Below are positions 1 through 13,500 of a stretch of DNA of 64,000 bases, piece by piece (positions within the stretch are counted from its first letter, which is position 1; the number at the start of each line of letters is the position of its first letter). Under the pieces are notes generated by a model that was not told the origin of the DNA, did not search any database, and worked only from the letters and a program-made list of their open reading frames with translations. This DNA comes from Helopsaltes ochotensis (Eukaryota > Chordata > Aves > Passeriformes > Locustellidae). The position numbers and the translations under genes are program-made. The stretch lies in the NCBI GenBank assembly GCA_013400155.1, contig VXBM01000058.1, positions 514,398 through 578,397 of the forward strand, given 5' to 3'.

Positions 1-470
1 GGCTGCTCCCCTCACCCGCCCCGCGCTGGGCACCGGGACTGCCAGAATTTCCCCCGGCGCGGCCCTGCCTCTCCCCCATCCCCACGCAGCAGTGCCTCGC
101 CTGGGGGTTGGTGATGGCATCCGCCTCTCCTGCTCTCTCCAGACGCTTTTCTCGCCGCCTGTGCGGCCCAGATTCGATGGCCTGAATTCCCCCGGGCGGC
201 TCTCGCTGCCCGCTGGCGCGGGGCCGCCGGGCACGGAGCCCAGAGGCCGCAGCCCCGCACGGCGGCCACTGCCAGCACCCGCGGACTCGGCCTTTCTTCT
301 CCGAGCCTGGCGAGGGAAAAACAGGCTTGGTGGGACTGACCCGAGGGACTTGGCATCTCCAAAATATCAACTCTGTGCCTGCTGGGAGGCTGACAACCCT
401 TCTTCCCTCGCTCACCCGGGCTCTTGCGGGGGCGATGGAGGGGCTGCCTGGCAGAGGCAGCTCTTGCTCC
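1..470. promoter_or_regulatory. CpG-rich patch at the window's left edge
   Basis: The first ~450 bases are GC-rich with frequent CpG (for example CCGCGC, CCCGGGCGGC, GCGCGGGGCCGCCGGGCACGG). They change abruptly to AT-rich, CpG-poor sequence after about 480. This is the signature of a vertebrate CpG island, and the left part is cut off by the window. It could be the promoter or first-exon area of a PID1 isoform, or an alternative promoter about 5 kb upstream of the second island. Open frames run through it on both strands, but none resembles a PID1 N-terminus as I know it, and GC-rich DNA is naturally stop-poor. Strand and target gene are not proven. Confidence 0.6.
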
Positions 471-3400
471 CCCTTTCAGTATCGTATATTTTGTCCTTCA
501 CATAAGTGTTGTGCCCTTTTAAATATACGGAAGAGCTTTGCAGAAACCTTCCTTCTGCACTTGTTGACCTGCCATGGCTTTGGTACTTTATTTTCACGGC
601 TGCCGTGAGCAGGACCAGTACAGTGCCAACATGAAGGAAATGTAAGACCAAATATCTGCCTTTCTAAAGATAAGACCTCTAGAGGTGAGAAGAAAAAAGG
701 GATATCACATAAATATGGCCAAAAATGTCATTACCTATGCATTTCACGCTTTTATTTAGTCCATCCACCTCCAAAATGGAACTTGCTTCCGGAAGAGAAG
801 TAGCTGTCCTGGTACTTGGGGCAGGTGATGGGGTAGTTACAGGTGAAGAGAAACCAGAAACACAACCAACACAACCTCTTCCGGCAGCAGCACAGGTAAT
901 TAAAGACACCTGGTTGCTATGGGAACCCCAGCAAGAGCTTCCCTAACAAATTGGAAATCGGGACCTCATTATCCCTGGCAAGCACAACGTGGATGGGTGG
1001 GAGAATATGGTATATCCAAACCTGAATTATCTCCCTTGATTGGGATACTTACTGCTGCCTCAATTTCACAAATCATTAACACCACAGTGCTTCAGGTTAC
1101 AGCGTCTCCTGATGCCGTTTTAAAATACCTGTGAAAGGGATATGAGGCAAATGCATTGTGAGCAGAAGTGCCCTCGGCTGAACCAACTTCGGTGGAACTG
1201 CACTCCCATGTCTGCATAATCATCTCTATGCACCTACTCAATCAGAATGAAAATGATTACTTAAATAACATTAGAGATTGTACAGTAAGCAGGGATGGAA
1301 ATAAATTTCCCTTTCAAATTACCAAAACACAATACTGAAAGGAAATCAAGGGCCTTTGAAGATAACGTGATCTGTACTTTGCCAGTACTTTAATGAAACA
1401 TTTTTACTGTTGAATTGCTGCTAGTTTAACAGTGGCCATGCCTGAGGAGATCCCAGGTAAGGAAACAGAGCCAGACCTTTAGATGCTGCTGCTCCCAGCA
1501 AAGGGGGTGTATCTGTCTCTATGTGTACATTGAAGTTGCTTCTCAGTAGCCTCTGAACTCTGCAAATGATTGAGTACCCTCAAAACCCAGGTTTCTGCTG
1601 TCAGTGTTACAAACTGCCAGTGCTCTGATGTTGCCCCTGGCTACCTTTGCCTGCATCTCATGGCCAGCTGTGGTGCTGGAGCCCCAGCCTGACTGTGTCC
1701 TCCCCAGGTAATGCCCTCACTGCAGCTCCCCCATGCCCAGACTCCAAAGTGTGCACCCTGCCATGGGAAATGGAAATCTCTAACTTGGGTGTTCCCTCTG
1801 CCATATCTACATGACATAAAGTTGAGGTCATGCCATCCCAGCCAGCTTTGTCATCTTCATGAGATGAAGTTCTACATAAAAGTAAATTTATTGATACCTT
1901 TAATGTTAAAATGTAATAGTTGTCAAAGAAAACAGTTTGGATTGCTTGGATAGTGTATTTTGGGTTCCTTAGGCACTAAACATTTTTTCAGAGAACTATT
2001 GGAAAGCTCAGATGATGTGTCTGGTGCCACCTATGCAGGGTAGCTGCATTTGCTTCAAGTGATTTGACTGTGTTTGAGAGTAACAAGTGTATTTAGAATT
2101 TGGAAGTATGCTATTAATTACAGCACTGTACAGAACATTAAATTTGTTAATTAGGCAAACTTACTCTACAAAAGCAAATACAAGGTAAACTGAATTAATA
2201 GTATTAAAAAAGAGATTCATTTAATGACTTCTGTATGCTTTGTAAACTTGCATAATCAAAAAGAGGATGTTAGAAACAGGACTTGCAAAGCCTGCAAAAT
2301 ATTTGGGGAAGCACCATTTAAATAATTGAATGACTCTTCTAGTCGTGTTTCAGTGAGAAATAATAGTGCTCCTAAAGCTAAATGGAGCTTTTGAAGTCAA
2401 ATAATTCAATGGGATCAGCAATTGGACAAGTTTAGTTAATTAAAAAGGCAATGCTATAGTTAAAAAAAAAACCCAACAAAATTTCTTTTCAATTGCAGAA
2501 GAGCTATGTTGCTATAAAGACCTTAAATAAAATAATCCTCATTAGGGGATGAGATGGTGCAAAAGGAAGAAAATCTTAATAACTAGAAGCCATTAGAAGA
2601 CACAAAATATCCTGGAGTCACAGGAAATGCTTCAGATTTACTATCTGAATAAAAGTGAAATTGGTCCTATTGCATCCAATGCTCCCTTTTGAAATGCAAG
2701 ATTTCCCCTGGCTCCAGTATTTCTGTCCTGTGAGCACTGAAATGAAGGAGACTGAGATAAGTGGGACCAACCTGTGTAATGTATTGCAGTCTTCAGAAAG
2801 AATTGTCTTAACTCATTCTGAGATGAGAAACTCCACAATTTGGCACAGTAAAAGGAATATTAATAGAAAAAATATCTGTATCTTCTTACAGACACATTCT
2901 GGAACACAGTACATACTGGAAATAGGAATTCACACTATTTATTTAAATGAAAGATCTCTGACTGGCTTGGAGCAGGACCTTACCTAATGCAGAACAGCTT
3001 AAATACCAAATAAAAAATGATGCTTGGATTAAAATATTAGAAAGTCTAGGTAGAAATGACCTCATCTTAGTGGGATTGTGACATGAACTCACCCAAGTTT
3101 AATGAATCATTTCCTGAGCTGGACTCTGGCTGGTGCCTGACCACCCCACCAGCACCTGGCCCAGCTGAAAACCGAATTTCCTGCAGAGGTGTTGTGGGGC
3201 ACGTCCAAAAAGGCAAACCAGCTATTTCCTGAGACAGCCCATGGTGCAGAGTACATCTAGAGACTAAACCAACATGAGCAGAAGGGCTCAGTAGCTCTCT
3301 TGTCCCCACAGTCCCATTTGCTGCCTTGGTGAGGGGCAAGGCTTGGGGAGGATGCTGGTGGAGCTCAGGGGCTCGCAGAGTGCTTTCTAATCAACCAGTT

Positions 3401-4320
3401 GGATTTCAAAAGTTTGCAGGTGAGCTGCTCCTCCCCATGTGTGGGCTTATTCCTACCTTCCTCTCATACAACTGAAGTCTGAAGCCCACAGCATTCATTT
3501 TCTCTTGTTTTCATATCCTTTCTTGAAATTAAGGGTTGCTTTTGTTCTCATAATGTGCCACTCATTTTGTAGCAAATCTAGATTTCCCTCCCCAATTGTT
3601 TTAGTTTGTATAAAAGTCATGTAAACGAAGAGAGAAGCAGCCTCCAGCCCCAGGCTTGGTCTCCTCCTGCTAATTGCAGATCCTGAACTTCCTTTGTGTG
3701 CCCTGCTGCTGACAGCCTGGGTTGTGCCAGTTCCTAGCTGGTTCAGGAAATGGTGGTGAGTGGATTTGCCTGTACGGGAAGGATTGACGAAAATGCTCCA
3801 GCATTCACTTGGGGAAGAATGAGGCTTTCAGAAAAGGCCCTCATGCAGTAGTGTAGGCACCAGTTGGTGTGACAGGGACATGGTGCTTGGAAAGAGCTCT
3901 AGTGGGCACCTCAGCCAAGAGCTGGTGCAGAATTAGTGCTTCCCGTCTTGGAGGGAAGTGGGTGATGCATCAGTAAATGGAACTGCAACCCCTGAACTGC
4001 TGTAATTAGGCCATCACTCCCCACGGATGTACTGGTGGAGTCTTTCCAGAAACAATCTAAAAGTACACGTTCATTGAGTCTTGCTTGTGATCGCATCCGG
4101 CCTCGCCCAGATCCTGCAATGTGTCTCAAGGTGTTGGTCCTCAAGATAGATCCTGTGGCAGAACTACCCTGCCAAAGGTCATGGCTTGTCCACAAGTGAG
4201 CCTGATGCCTGTTTTTTAAGAAGATTCCCTTCAGTATTGCCTTTCCTTGCTATTTAAAACACTGACACTGAAAGGATGCCCTGTGTCCTCAGGGTCACAC
4301 ACTCACAACGGGTTGGAGCC
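471..4320. other. Non-coding sequence between the two CpG-rich regions
   Basis: This is mostly AT-rich, CpG-poor sequence with only short chance open frames and no convincing exon, RNA gene or intact repeat. It is either PID1 intron, if the left island holds the first exon, or upstream flank, if the island at about 5 kb does. Confidence 0.6.
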
Positions 4321-4699
4321 TGGCTTGCAGCCCGTGGGATGTGGTGGTCAATGCTCGGGACAAGTATAACACGGGCTCCTCTGGGTTTTTAACAAATCCT
4401 CCTGCATCCAAGCATGAGGCATTACCCAGGCAGCTTCAGGTGAGCAGGGAGGGCCAGGGGCAGCTTTTGTGTCTGGAAAAAATGTTCTTTGGTGCAGCTT
4501 TGGAACCTGCAGAGACTTTGCTTTTCTGTGGCATTTCTGGCCTCCACAGGGGAGAGCAGTGACTGCAGACCCTCTACAGTGTGTGTATCTGTCCTTGTGG
4601 TGCCGGAGCACTGCTGGGATGCTGGGCACAGCTGGGATTCCCGACACTGTGAAACAGCTGAATATGGCCTTGATGCTGTTTTGGTGTTGGCCCCTCGGG

Positions 4700-5910
4700 G
4701 GACCACCCCGGTACTGACCGGGCAGGGGGGACCCTGCCCCCAGCTGGTGTCTCCCTGTGCTCCATGACCCCGCATTGCCAGCAGCAGCGGCCTTACAGAG
4801 CCGTGCTCCGTGCTTGGCAGCAGCTTGAACCACCTGCAGAACCGGAGGAAAAAGTTTCAGCTGCAGCGAGGCAAGCATTCCTTGGGGAAGGCTCCTCTAG
4901 GGAAGGCGGGAAGGGGGCACACCCTCCCAGGCGTCGCACAGCGAACGGCAGTGGCGAGACGGCACCGCTGCCCGAGAGCGCCCTGCGGGGCCGGGACACG
5001 CCGGGCAGTGGCAGCAGCTCGGGGGGGCGCCGTCCCGGTCACCACAGGTGTGCAGGTGGGATGGNNNNNNNNNNNNNNNNNNNNNNNNNNNNNNNNNNNN
5101 NNNNNNNNNNNNNNNNNNNNNNNNNNNNNNNNNNNNNNNNNNNNNNNNNNNNNNNNNNNNNNNNNNNNNNNNNNNNNNNNNNNNNNNNNNNNNNNNNNNN
5201 NNNNNNNNNNNNNNNNNNNNNNNNNNNNNNNNNNNNNNNNNNNNNNNNNNNNNNNNNNNNNNNNNNNNNNNNNNNNNNNNNNNNNNNNNNNNNNNNNNNN
5301 NNNNNNNNNNNNNNNNNNNNNNNNNNNNNNNNNNNNNNNNNNNNNNNNNNNNNNNNNNNNNNNNNNNNNNNNNNNNNNNNNNNNNNNNNNNNNNNNNNNN
5401 NNNNNNNNNNNNNNNNNNNNNNNNNNNNNNNNNNNNNNNNNNNNNNNNNNNNNNNNNNNNNNNNNNNNNNNNNNNNNNNNNNNNNNNNNNNNNNNNNNNN
5501 NNNNNNNNNNNNNNNNNNNNNNNNNNNNNNNNNNNNNNNNNNNNNNNNNNNNNNNNNNNNNNNNNNNNNNNNNNNNNNNNNNNNNNNNNNNNGGGAACGC
5601 GGCGCTCGGGGGCTTCTCCGCCGCCCCCTCGGGTGAGGGGCACGCCCGGCCCGGCCCTGCCCGACCCGCGGCAGCGGGAGGGTCCCTCGGAGCGGCGCGC
5701 GGGGGATGCGGAATCCCGTGGGAGTCTTTTGCCACCCCCACGCCCGAAGGTCGGGATGTGTCGGGGTCACCCCCTTGCCGCACCCTCCGGCGGCGGTCGG
5801 TGTGCGGTGCCGGCTCTGCACACTGTTGTTCGTGTGGTTTGTGTCCGTGTTGCATAGTCCGGGGAAATCCGAGACAGGCAGAGGGCGAGATGAAATAAAA
5901 CTCACTTTGT
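4700..5910. promoter_or_regulatory. CpG island broken by an assembly gap; best candidate for PID1 promoter and first exon
   Basis: GC and CpG rise from about 4700 (CCCGGTACTGACCGGG at 4708-4723) and are very high on both gap edges. Examples are GGGGGGGCGCCGTCCCGG before it and GCGGCGCTCGGGGGC, CCCGGCCCGGCCC and CCGGCGGCGGTCGG after it. Values drop back to AT-rich by about 5900. PID1 is known to begin with a very short coding exon, and no such exon is readable on either side, so it may lie in the missing bases. A GTGAGG donor-like site at 5633 follows the gap, but its preceding bases do not encode the usual end of PID1 exon 1. The orientation matches the + strand exon at 38.7 kb. The promoter role is inferred from composition and position only. 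Confidence 0.65.
5065..5592. other. Assembly gap (528 N)
   Basis: This is a run of N flanked by extremely GC-rich sequence with G7 and C-rich stretches, a typical sequencing drop-out in avian CpG islands. All open frames that appear to span it are artefacts of the N run. Confidence 0.99.
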
Positions 5911-8602
5911 AGTGCGTCGGTTTCGTGTAGTTTTCCAGAACAAGTGTCGAGTGAGAGAGAATTGGACGTCTTAAATAAGAATCGATGGGCACAGCAGATG
6001 ACAAGAAAAGGTTATTACTACTTTTGCAATTCAAATCGAGAATTTGCTTTGATATCATCAAGCAGAAAATTCAGCAGTTTGATTGGAGTTGATAGTAGAG
6101 CCAAGCTGAGAGATCCATGAGCTTTAATCTTCGCCAGCCAGTAGTGGGAATAATTCCTGGTCTGAAAAAGCTGTATTTTTCTCTACAATAAAAAGCTTGA
6201 TTTTTAGTGGATAGGAATGATGTACCACATACACAGTTGATGGATTCCAGCGTAAATCTATGTGAGTGTATTATTAGGTATTTCTTTCCCTGTGTTAGTC
6301 AGAAACCTTCCTGCTAAACCCAAGTGGCAGGATGCCCTGAGTGAAGGAATTAATGGTCCTGGACACTGTGGAGGCAGGGGTGTTCCCTGGGGAGATGCTG
6401 ATGCAGGGGACAGATCTCAGGTGAGGCTGCACCCACTGGCTGGTGACAAAGGAGAAGGTGAGGGAAGGGAAGGAGAATGGGAAGCCGACGTTAGTAGTGT
6501 TGTGCTGGTCTGGATTGTACAGAATGGCTTTGTGTCCCCTTTGTGGAATTAGGGAGGTGTTAACACAATGCTATTATGACAAATATCTGATACTGCCTAC
6601 AAGAGCTTGCAAGGCTAAAGAGAACCAAATGCTTGTGTTTTGCGGAATAGACTTGTGAGTGTAACCTTGTTTAGCCTTGTTCAGCTGTATCCTGTGCACT
6701 CTTAGGGAGCGGATGGGAATGGCTGTGTGCTGTGAGGAACCAGGGCTGTCTTGGAGGGGGGTGATAGATCACTGGGCCTCTAATTTACCTGTTGCAGCAG
6801 AACCCAAGCCTGAAGCGAGGGGAGCCTGTGCTCCTCCCTGTTCTTGAAAGGGAGCCACAAACACCAAAGTTCTCAGCAGTGACCACTAGCTTTGTACAAA
6901 TCTACTTTGGTTGCCCCTGGCTGGAGTCTCCAGGCATCCTGAGCTGATCAAAATGCTGAGTGCCTCTAAATGTACTTTTTGCGACTAGGAGTTTCTGGGG
7001 AAGTACTTGAATAACTGTAGGTGCTCTAAAAAATAAATAAAGGGGGACTCAAAGGTGCAGAATTTAAGGATGCTTTGGACTTGTAACAGCTCCTGAAATG
7101 GGAGGAAAGCCTTGGAAAAATCACAGGAAGCCCATAATAATTCTGTGTTCACACAAGGGACTAAATAACAATGTAGTGAATTGCGGACAAAATGAATGGA
7201 GTGAGGGGAAGAATGCTGGGGTAACTAGGATGAGATCCTGTAACTGAAAGCTTAATCCTAATCCATATACATATGAGCTAGAGTTACATGGGCAGTAAAT
7301 TATCTGATAACTCCAACCCCTCTGAAATTTTTTCTTTCTCCAAAAACCCCTTGAAGCCTGGTTCTTTCAAGTAGTCTGATCTCCCCTTCACATGTTGTGA
7401 ATCATCAGCCTGGCCAGAACTGTTGGCAGCGCTGCCTGGCCCCCTGAGGAGAGCTTGTGCAAGGTATAAATGCATCTTTTTTCCCTTCTTCTTCCCCCTC
7501 AACATCTTAATTTAGTTTCAGGTGTCCCATGTTGCTCTCTTTGTCCCAGGCTCCCTCTCTCCTGGCACGTAACCACTGTGAAACAAATGCTGGTGCAATG
7601 GGGGTGTTGAAGGGGGGCCCTCTGCTTGTCCCTGGCATCACAAGCTCTCTCCCTGGCTGACAAGCAAGTGTTGTGAGGCCCCGGGTATGGGATTTTGGTT
7701 GTAGCAGGGTGGTATGTGGTCACTGGGTAGAGTAGATGACGTCTTATGGTCTCTATTAATGTATTCTGGGATTACGCTTATGCCAAGTCACTACTGTAGG
7801 ATATTTGGGGGATGTATAATGGCAGATACAGCCCTGTCTTTTACATTAGGCTGATATATAGTTGCAGGAAGTGTGGAGCTGGCCCAGCTTTCTTGATGTT
7901 CTAATGTGTGCATGGCATGTAGCTTAGTTTTGACCCAGATGTATTTTGTGTCAATACCCAGCTGTGGGGAAGTGCAGGTCTGTTGTTAGTTCGTGGTGTA
8001 GCTCTGTACTAAGTAAAACAGCAAAGAAAATATTTTCATCTCTCAGAATATTTCTTTTGGCCTGGTTCAGTAAGGGAAAGTATGAACTGCCTTTGGAAGT
8101 GGATGCCTGTTGGTACGGGTCAGTCCTGCCCTCAGTGCTAAGGCAAGCCGTGTATGTTTCACTTAAATGGCGGTGGCCATCGCAGTGTGAGGGCTCCTGT
8201 TCTGCCAAACTGAGCCACAGTCTTCTATTGCTCACGGGCTTCCTTTCCCAGTCCCACACAATGGATGACAAGACTGCACATTCCCGGTCTGTTGCCGTTC
8301 ACGCAAAATCTACTTCTGTTCCAAATGTGCTCAGTCCTGTTCAGTTTCATAGTTTGTGCTGAAGTTTTTGGCATTGACTGGATGGGTACAATTCCAGTAG
8401 TGAGGTCAGCAGCAAAGCTCACGCATATGCAATAGGAATGAAGTGTCATCAGCAGATGGGTTACAGAATGCAGTGAGCTGGGGCATGAACTGGACTTGTC
8501 CCCTTTGCTGTTGTAGCTATTTGCTGCTGAAAGTTTCATCTGCTGCTAAAACGTTCCCCCTTTCCCAGAGCCTTGGTTTCTGGTTTTGCTGGAATAAGCT
8601 GT

Positions 8603-8634
8603 GTTTTTTTGTTTTTTGTTTTGTTTTGGTTTTG
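8603..8634. repeat. T/G simple repeat
   Basis: Imperfect GTTTT/GTTTTTT units in a low-complexity T-rich run. No associated element is visible. Confidence 0.8.
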
Positions 8635-10492
8635 TCAGCCTGTTCTCTACTTCCCTCTGATGGAAGCTTTTCCTGTTATGCTGCCGTTTAATGAAGAAGC
8701 CTCTCTGTTTCTGGAAGATATGTAGAATTAAATGGATTAGAAGACTAAGCTAGAAAGATGTTGATATTGAGGTTTCTTTTTGAAAATATAATACAGCAAA
8801 GCCTGCTTCTTCTTTTGCTGTTCTTTTCCTATCACTTTTTATGATTCTTTCACCTATAGCAACATTGATGTTTCGTCTGTTTTCTCCAAAGTTAGCAGGA
8901 CAGGCAGTTACATGTGAAATCATACATCTGGGATACACCACAGGGATCAGCGAGTCTCTGATGTGGTAAGACGATCATGATTTTGCAGGTAATACAGGAT
9001 TAGCATGATTCACACTTAATGTAAGAGAGATGATCTGGGACTGTGTCTGTTTGGGAGACTTTTTAGCTTCTAATTTCTGTAGTGGCATTCCTGGCTTGTG
9101 TTCAGTAAAGTGCAGGTGAGCATATGGAACATGTGTGTACCTCCCAGTCTTCTCTGGAGCAGCAACCAAGGTTGCTTCAGGTATTTAAAGGCCGTTTCCC
9201 CTGCTGGGAATGGGGAGATTCCAGTCCGGAGCTCACTGTACCTGCCTGACCTGGTTTACATTGTCATGTTTGCAGCAGACCTTATCAATGGTTATGAGCA
9301 GTGGGCACTGATTTGTGGCATGATGTTTGTGACAGTGGCACTTGTTGAAATGATGCTGAAAATATTGTGAAATCTTTCTGTAAAACTATTTCCAAATGTA
9401 CTCTCTGTGCCTGGTTCAGCAGCCCTTGGCAGCACAGCTGGGGTTTTGGAGCTGATGGTCTCAGTGATGCTCCCGTGAGGACTCTGAAGTGGTGTTTGAA
9501 AACAAGCAAGGTGTTCTCACAGCCTGAGAGAACATAGCCTGGCTGCTCTTTGCTTTGTAACCTAAATTTTCCTGGAAGCTTGATGTCAGACATTGTTTCT
9601 AGATAATAAATCCCAGTGGGTGCATAGTTTCTAAGGTCATGCTGTTTATAACCCCTGTTTATAAGTTTCCCTGCGTCTCTTGACACATGTGGGTAATAGG
9701 GATCACCATGTTCAAACAGCTTTTCCCCAGGAGCAGCAGTGCAGCAGTGCTGGTGCTGCCCAGCCTTGTGCTCTGTCGCTGGGCACCCCTGAACTGGCCC
9801 ATGCTCATGAGCCCTCTTTTTGGAGATGGTCTCACTCTGCTTTTGTGGGCATTACAGGGGCTGGGCTCACATGAGTGGGGGCCAGGCAGAGGAGAACAGC
9901 CAGGGGTGCTGTGTCATGGAGCTTTGGGCTGGACACTGCTTGGCTTCATATGGGCATGCAGATAGCCAAGTGTTCACAGTAGGACTTCAGTGATTCTCTG
10001 TCTGTTCATCTGGAAGTTCAGTATTCTTATTGAAACCCACAGTTCGGGGCCATTTTTGGGCAAGGATTTAATAATGGATGGCTTTAGTGTATTCTCATAT
10101 TTTTAGAATTTATTTCTTTCATAAAGTAAAGTTCCACATCTCTCCTAATGTGCTGTGAAATACTGTGCAGGAGAGCTGCGCGTGAGCAAGATGAGATGAA
10201 GTGAAGTGGGTGATGAAGGGCAGGAAGCTTCAAGTCCTTTACTGGGGCAGGTTTGATTTCCTGAATCTCAGGGCTTAATTCTGCCATCATGTAACTTGTG
10301 CAGCTCCTCTGAAGTCTGTGAGAAATAAGATTGTGTAAGGTTGCTTTACCGCAGTCTTTGAGTTGCTGGTGTAATGTACTTCCACATCATTATGATACAG
10401 CAGTAAAACAACAGTGTAGCTATTAATGGAAGTGAAAAAAGTGAAAGCAGCAGCATTGGGGTGTTGCTTCTCACCTTTGGGCTGGGCTGTGA

Positions 10493-10528
10493 GCACTGTT
10501 TTCCAAGGCTGCACTGTTTTCCAAGGCT
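10493..10528. repeat. Exact 18-bp tandem duplication
   Basis: GCACTGTTTTCCAAGGCT occurs twice back to back with no mismatch. It is a local duplication in an intron. Confidence 0.95.
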
Positions 10529-13500
10529 TTGTAAACATATGGCTCGTTTTACAGGAATTTGTTAATGTACCTGTAGCCTTGCATCTTCAATCTACTTTTA
10601 TACTTTTAAATTTTGTGATTGTAGACTGTGTTGCTAAATTCATGTATATTACATGCATCCAGTACCACTGGTATACACATCAAATGCCTTTCCCATGTCA
10701 GGAACATTGAAAAGAGTCTTTCACTAAAGAGAAGTCAGCTGTGGGTAGATGTATAATGGCTTCAAGGTGATCTCAGCCACTGTGGTTTGGTGACAAATGT
10801 TTGCACGTGTTCAGATGTAATGTGGTTTTAGGTGCTATTGATGCTTTCAAAATGAGCTTCTAATCCTTTTCAGTGTTCACATGCATATATTTGTTAAAAA
10901 TACACCATGCAGTCAGTTGAAACAATAGTTTTCCAATTTTTAAAGCATATGGAAAACCTTTCTAAACCAAACACAAGTGAGTTGTAAGCACACAAACAGC
11001 TGTCTAGGCACAAACTGCTGCAAGACATGTATAGCAGGACTGATACTACTACTGAACTCTGGTTTCATTAAATATTATGTCAGAAGGAAAATATGAAAAG
11101 TATTTGAAATTTAAGCCTGAGTCATGTGACTGCAAACGTCTGAAGTCTTACAGCCCGGTGTTTTGGTGCTATATAGCTTCAGGATATCTTTCAAGGCATC
11201 AGAGTTTTTGTACTCTTTTTTTGCACTCAAGTTTGCTGCTATAACTTTACAGCAGTCAGGAATCTTTAACACAAAACCCCATGATTCCAGGCGGCTCACC
11301 TGGCACCACTTAGCTCAGGCAGTTCCTTTTTTTCTACATTATTTATTCTTTGTAGAAACTGAATGGCTCTGGAGAAATGTTAATTTTGGGAAGCATTCTA
11401 TGACCAAAAGAAAATCAAAATCAGTGAGTGCCTTGGGGAAAGCCCCCAGGGAAATGATATTCAGGGTTCATTTATAGTGTACAAATAGTTTCTGTTTATG
11501 AAACTGCCAGCCTGCTTGATGACCAAGAAAAATAATTAAAGCAATGATTTCCTTGAAGAAAGTTGCACTAAAGCATTCAGTCTAAGTAGTTCAAAATTCT
11601 AATTACCTGTTTCAGATTTTGTGTGTCCCTGGTGTCATCCAGCAGGACAGGACAGTCAGCAGTGGTGTGCCAAGATGTTACTGTTTCCTTCCAGGCATGG
11701 CCGTGTTCTCAACTGATGCCTTGGATTGGTGCTGAGGTGTTGGGCTAGGTGTCCTCACCCTTACAACACTACTGTGTTTCTGATGTGACTCTGTGCAGGC
11801 AAAAGGAGAGAGAGTCTGATTACCCAGAGACAAGTAAATGTGTAGCTGAAAAATCCCTTTAAGCAATGTTTAGCCCTTACAATATTTGTTTTCCCCATAG
11901 TGCTTTTATATAGAGTAATTGAACTTATTTACACTTCATATAATAGAAAAGTTACCGGTGACCGTGTTAGGTCTTCTGAGCTGTTTCTGAGTAAGTGAAC
12001 TCTTTGAGCAAAGATGTTAAATGTGGGTGATTGTACAAGTGTCCTGAGAAGACCTAATACAACATTTCATGATTTGTTTTTCCTGCTGAAATACTGAAAA
12101 TATGAAGTGGCAAATATAAATCTTAGCATAGAATCTGAAGGAAAAATAAAAAGTTGTGCATTTCCAGTATTTAATATTTTTTTTATGATGTTGCTTCAAC
12201 AAAATTATACATAGCCTCAGAATGACTAAGTTGGTCTCATTGCTTTGACACCTTGGCAGTTTAGCAATGACTTCTGGAGTGTTGGTCTTTGAAAAACCTC
12301 CCTAAGTGTTTTCAATGGGGCCATTTAAGTAAATGTACCTTTCACAGCTGGTTTTGCTTCCAGGCAATGTGAGCAGGGACATTTCTAACCTGAGCTGCTG
12401 TGGTGAGTTTTACTGAAGGAGCTATGCTGCAGGCACAGTGCTGCTGGATTTGGGATAGCACCAGGGCAGTTGGAGCCCTTGACCCATCATTCTTTGTGGC
12501 CCTGGGTCTGTGTTATGCCAGATGATTTTCAAATGTCTCCTCACATGAAAACATTTTCTCCAGATATATTTGATGGGAGCTGCCAAGAACACTGAGAGCA
12601 GATAGAAATGTAATTAAGTGTCCTGAAGCTCATATTTGTGGCCACCTCTTTCTTCCCATGCCAAGCTCCCTCTGAGTTTGAGAGATGGTTGTTCCATACA
12701 TCTCATGTGAAGCTTGCAGAATGACCCTGGAGTGTGTTTACAAGTCTTCAGATGGCTGTATTCAGCTTTGTTCAGTGCCAATATTTTCCAGAGAGTGTTT
12801 TACCTGGTGGATTGTGCTCTTGTGAAAACTCACCCACTCACTGAGTGACTGGAGAGATCTGATGTTCAGTCTGGTCCTGGTGAAGTAACTGCTCTGAAGA
12901 TCTTGCAATGGGATCTAATTCAAACTTCACTGGGGTCAGTACCAATCTTGAGCCTGGTGACTCGAGAGCAGAGCAGGAAAGCCGTCCACTGGACTGTTAC
13001 AGGAGATCCAGAGGGCTTTCATCTCATTTAAAATGAACAATTCTCTCTGCTGTGGAGCTTCCTGAGTAATTCTGCTGGCTGGAAGGCAGGATAAGAGAAG
13101 TCTGGGATTGGTGAAGGGCCAAGGCATGGTGGTGACAACATCAAATACATCATCTGAACCTGGAAGTTTCTAGCTCTCCTTTCCCTCCCTGAGCCTGGGT
13201 GTTGAGGGACAGGGGGGAGGGTTGGATGCAACATTCTTTTTCTGAATGGCTACAGGGAGAGGCTCTCCAGAGCGAGTCTCAGCTGCTCTGTGGCTTTCCT
13301 GTAGCTGGGGACCATCTTTCCTGCTGTCAGGATTAATCTGTGCTTTCTGAACTGACCACAGTGACACCGACCTGAAAATGGTAGTTTCTTGGAAAGACAA
13401 ATCACTCTTCCCTCCTTCCTTGCCATTCTGCTTACGAAAAACAGGCAAACCGAATTTCTGTTGTTATTCATCAAAACTATCCCATTCAAATTAGTATGCT

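Noticed and set aside
4348..4878. 176-codon open frame on the - strand
   Set aside because: Composition follows local GC content. Overlapping frames of similar length exist on both strands, and there is no family resemblance.
5624..5640. GTGAGG after the gap as the PID1 exon-1 donor
   Set aside because: The codons just before it in phase 0 do not give the Leu-Gln ending expected for the short PID1 first exon, so it is at best an untranslated-exon donor or a decoy.
4764..6061. Long open frames on both strands across 4764-6061 (up to 362 codons)
   Set aside because: Most of each frame is the N gap, and the readable ends are GC-rich, low-complexity and do not resemble any protein.
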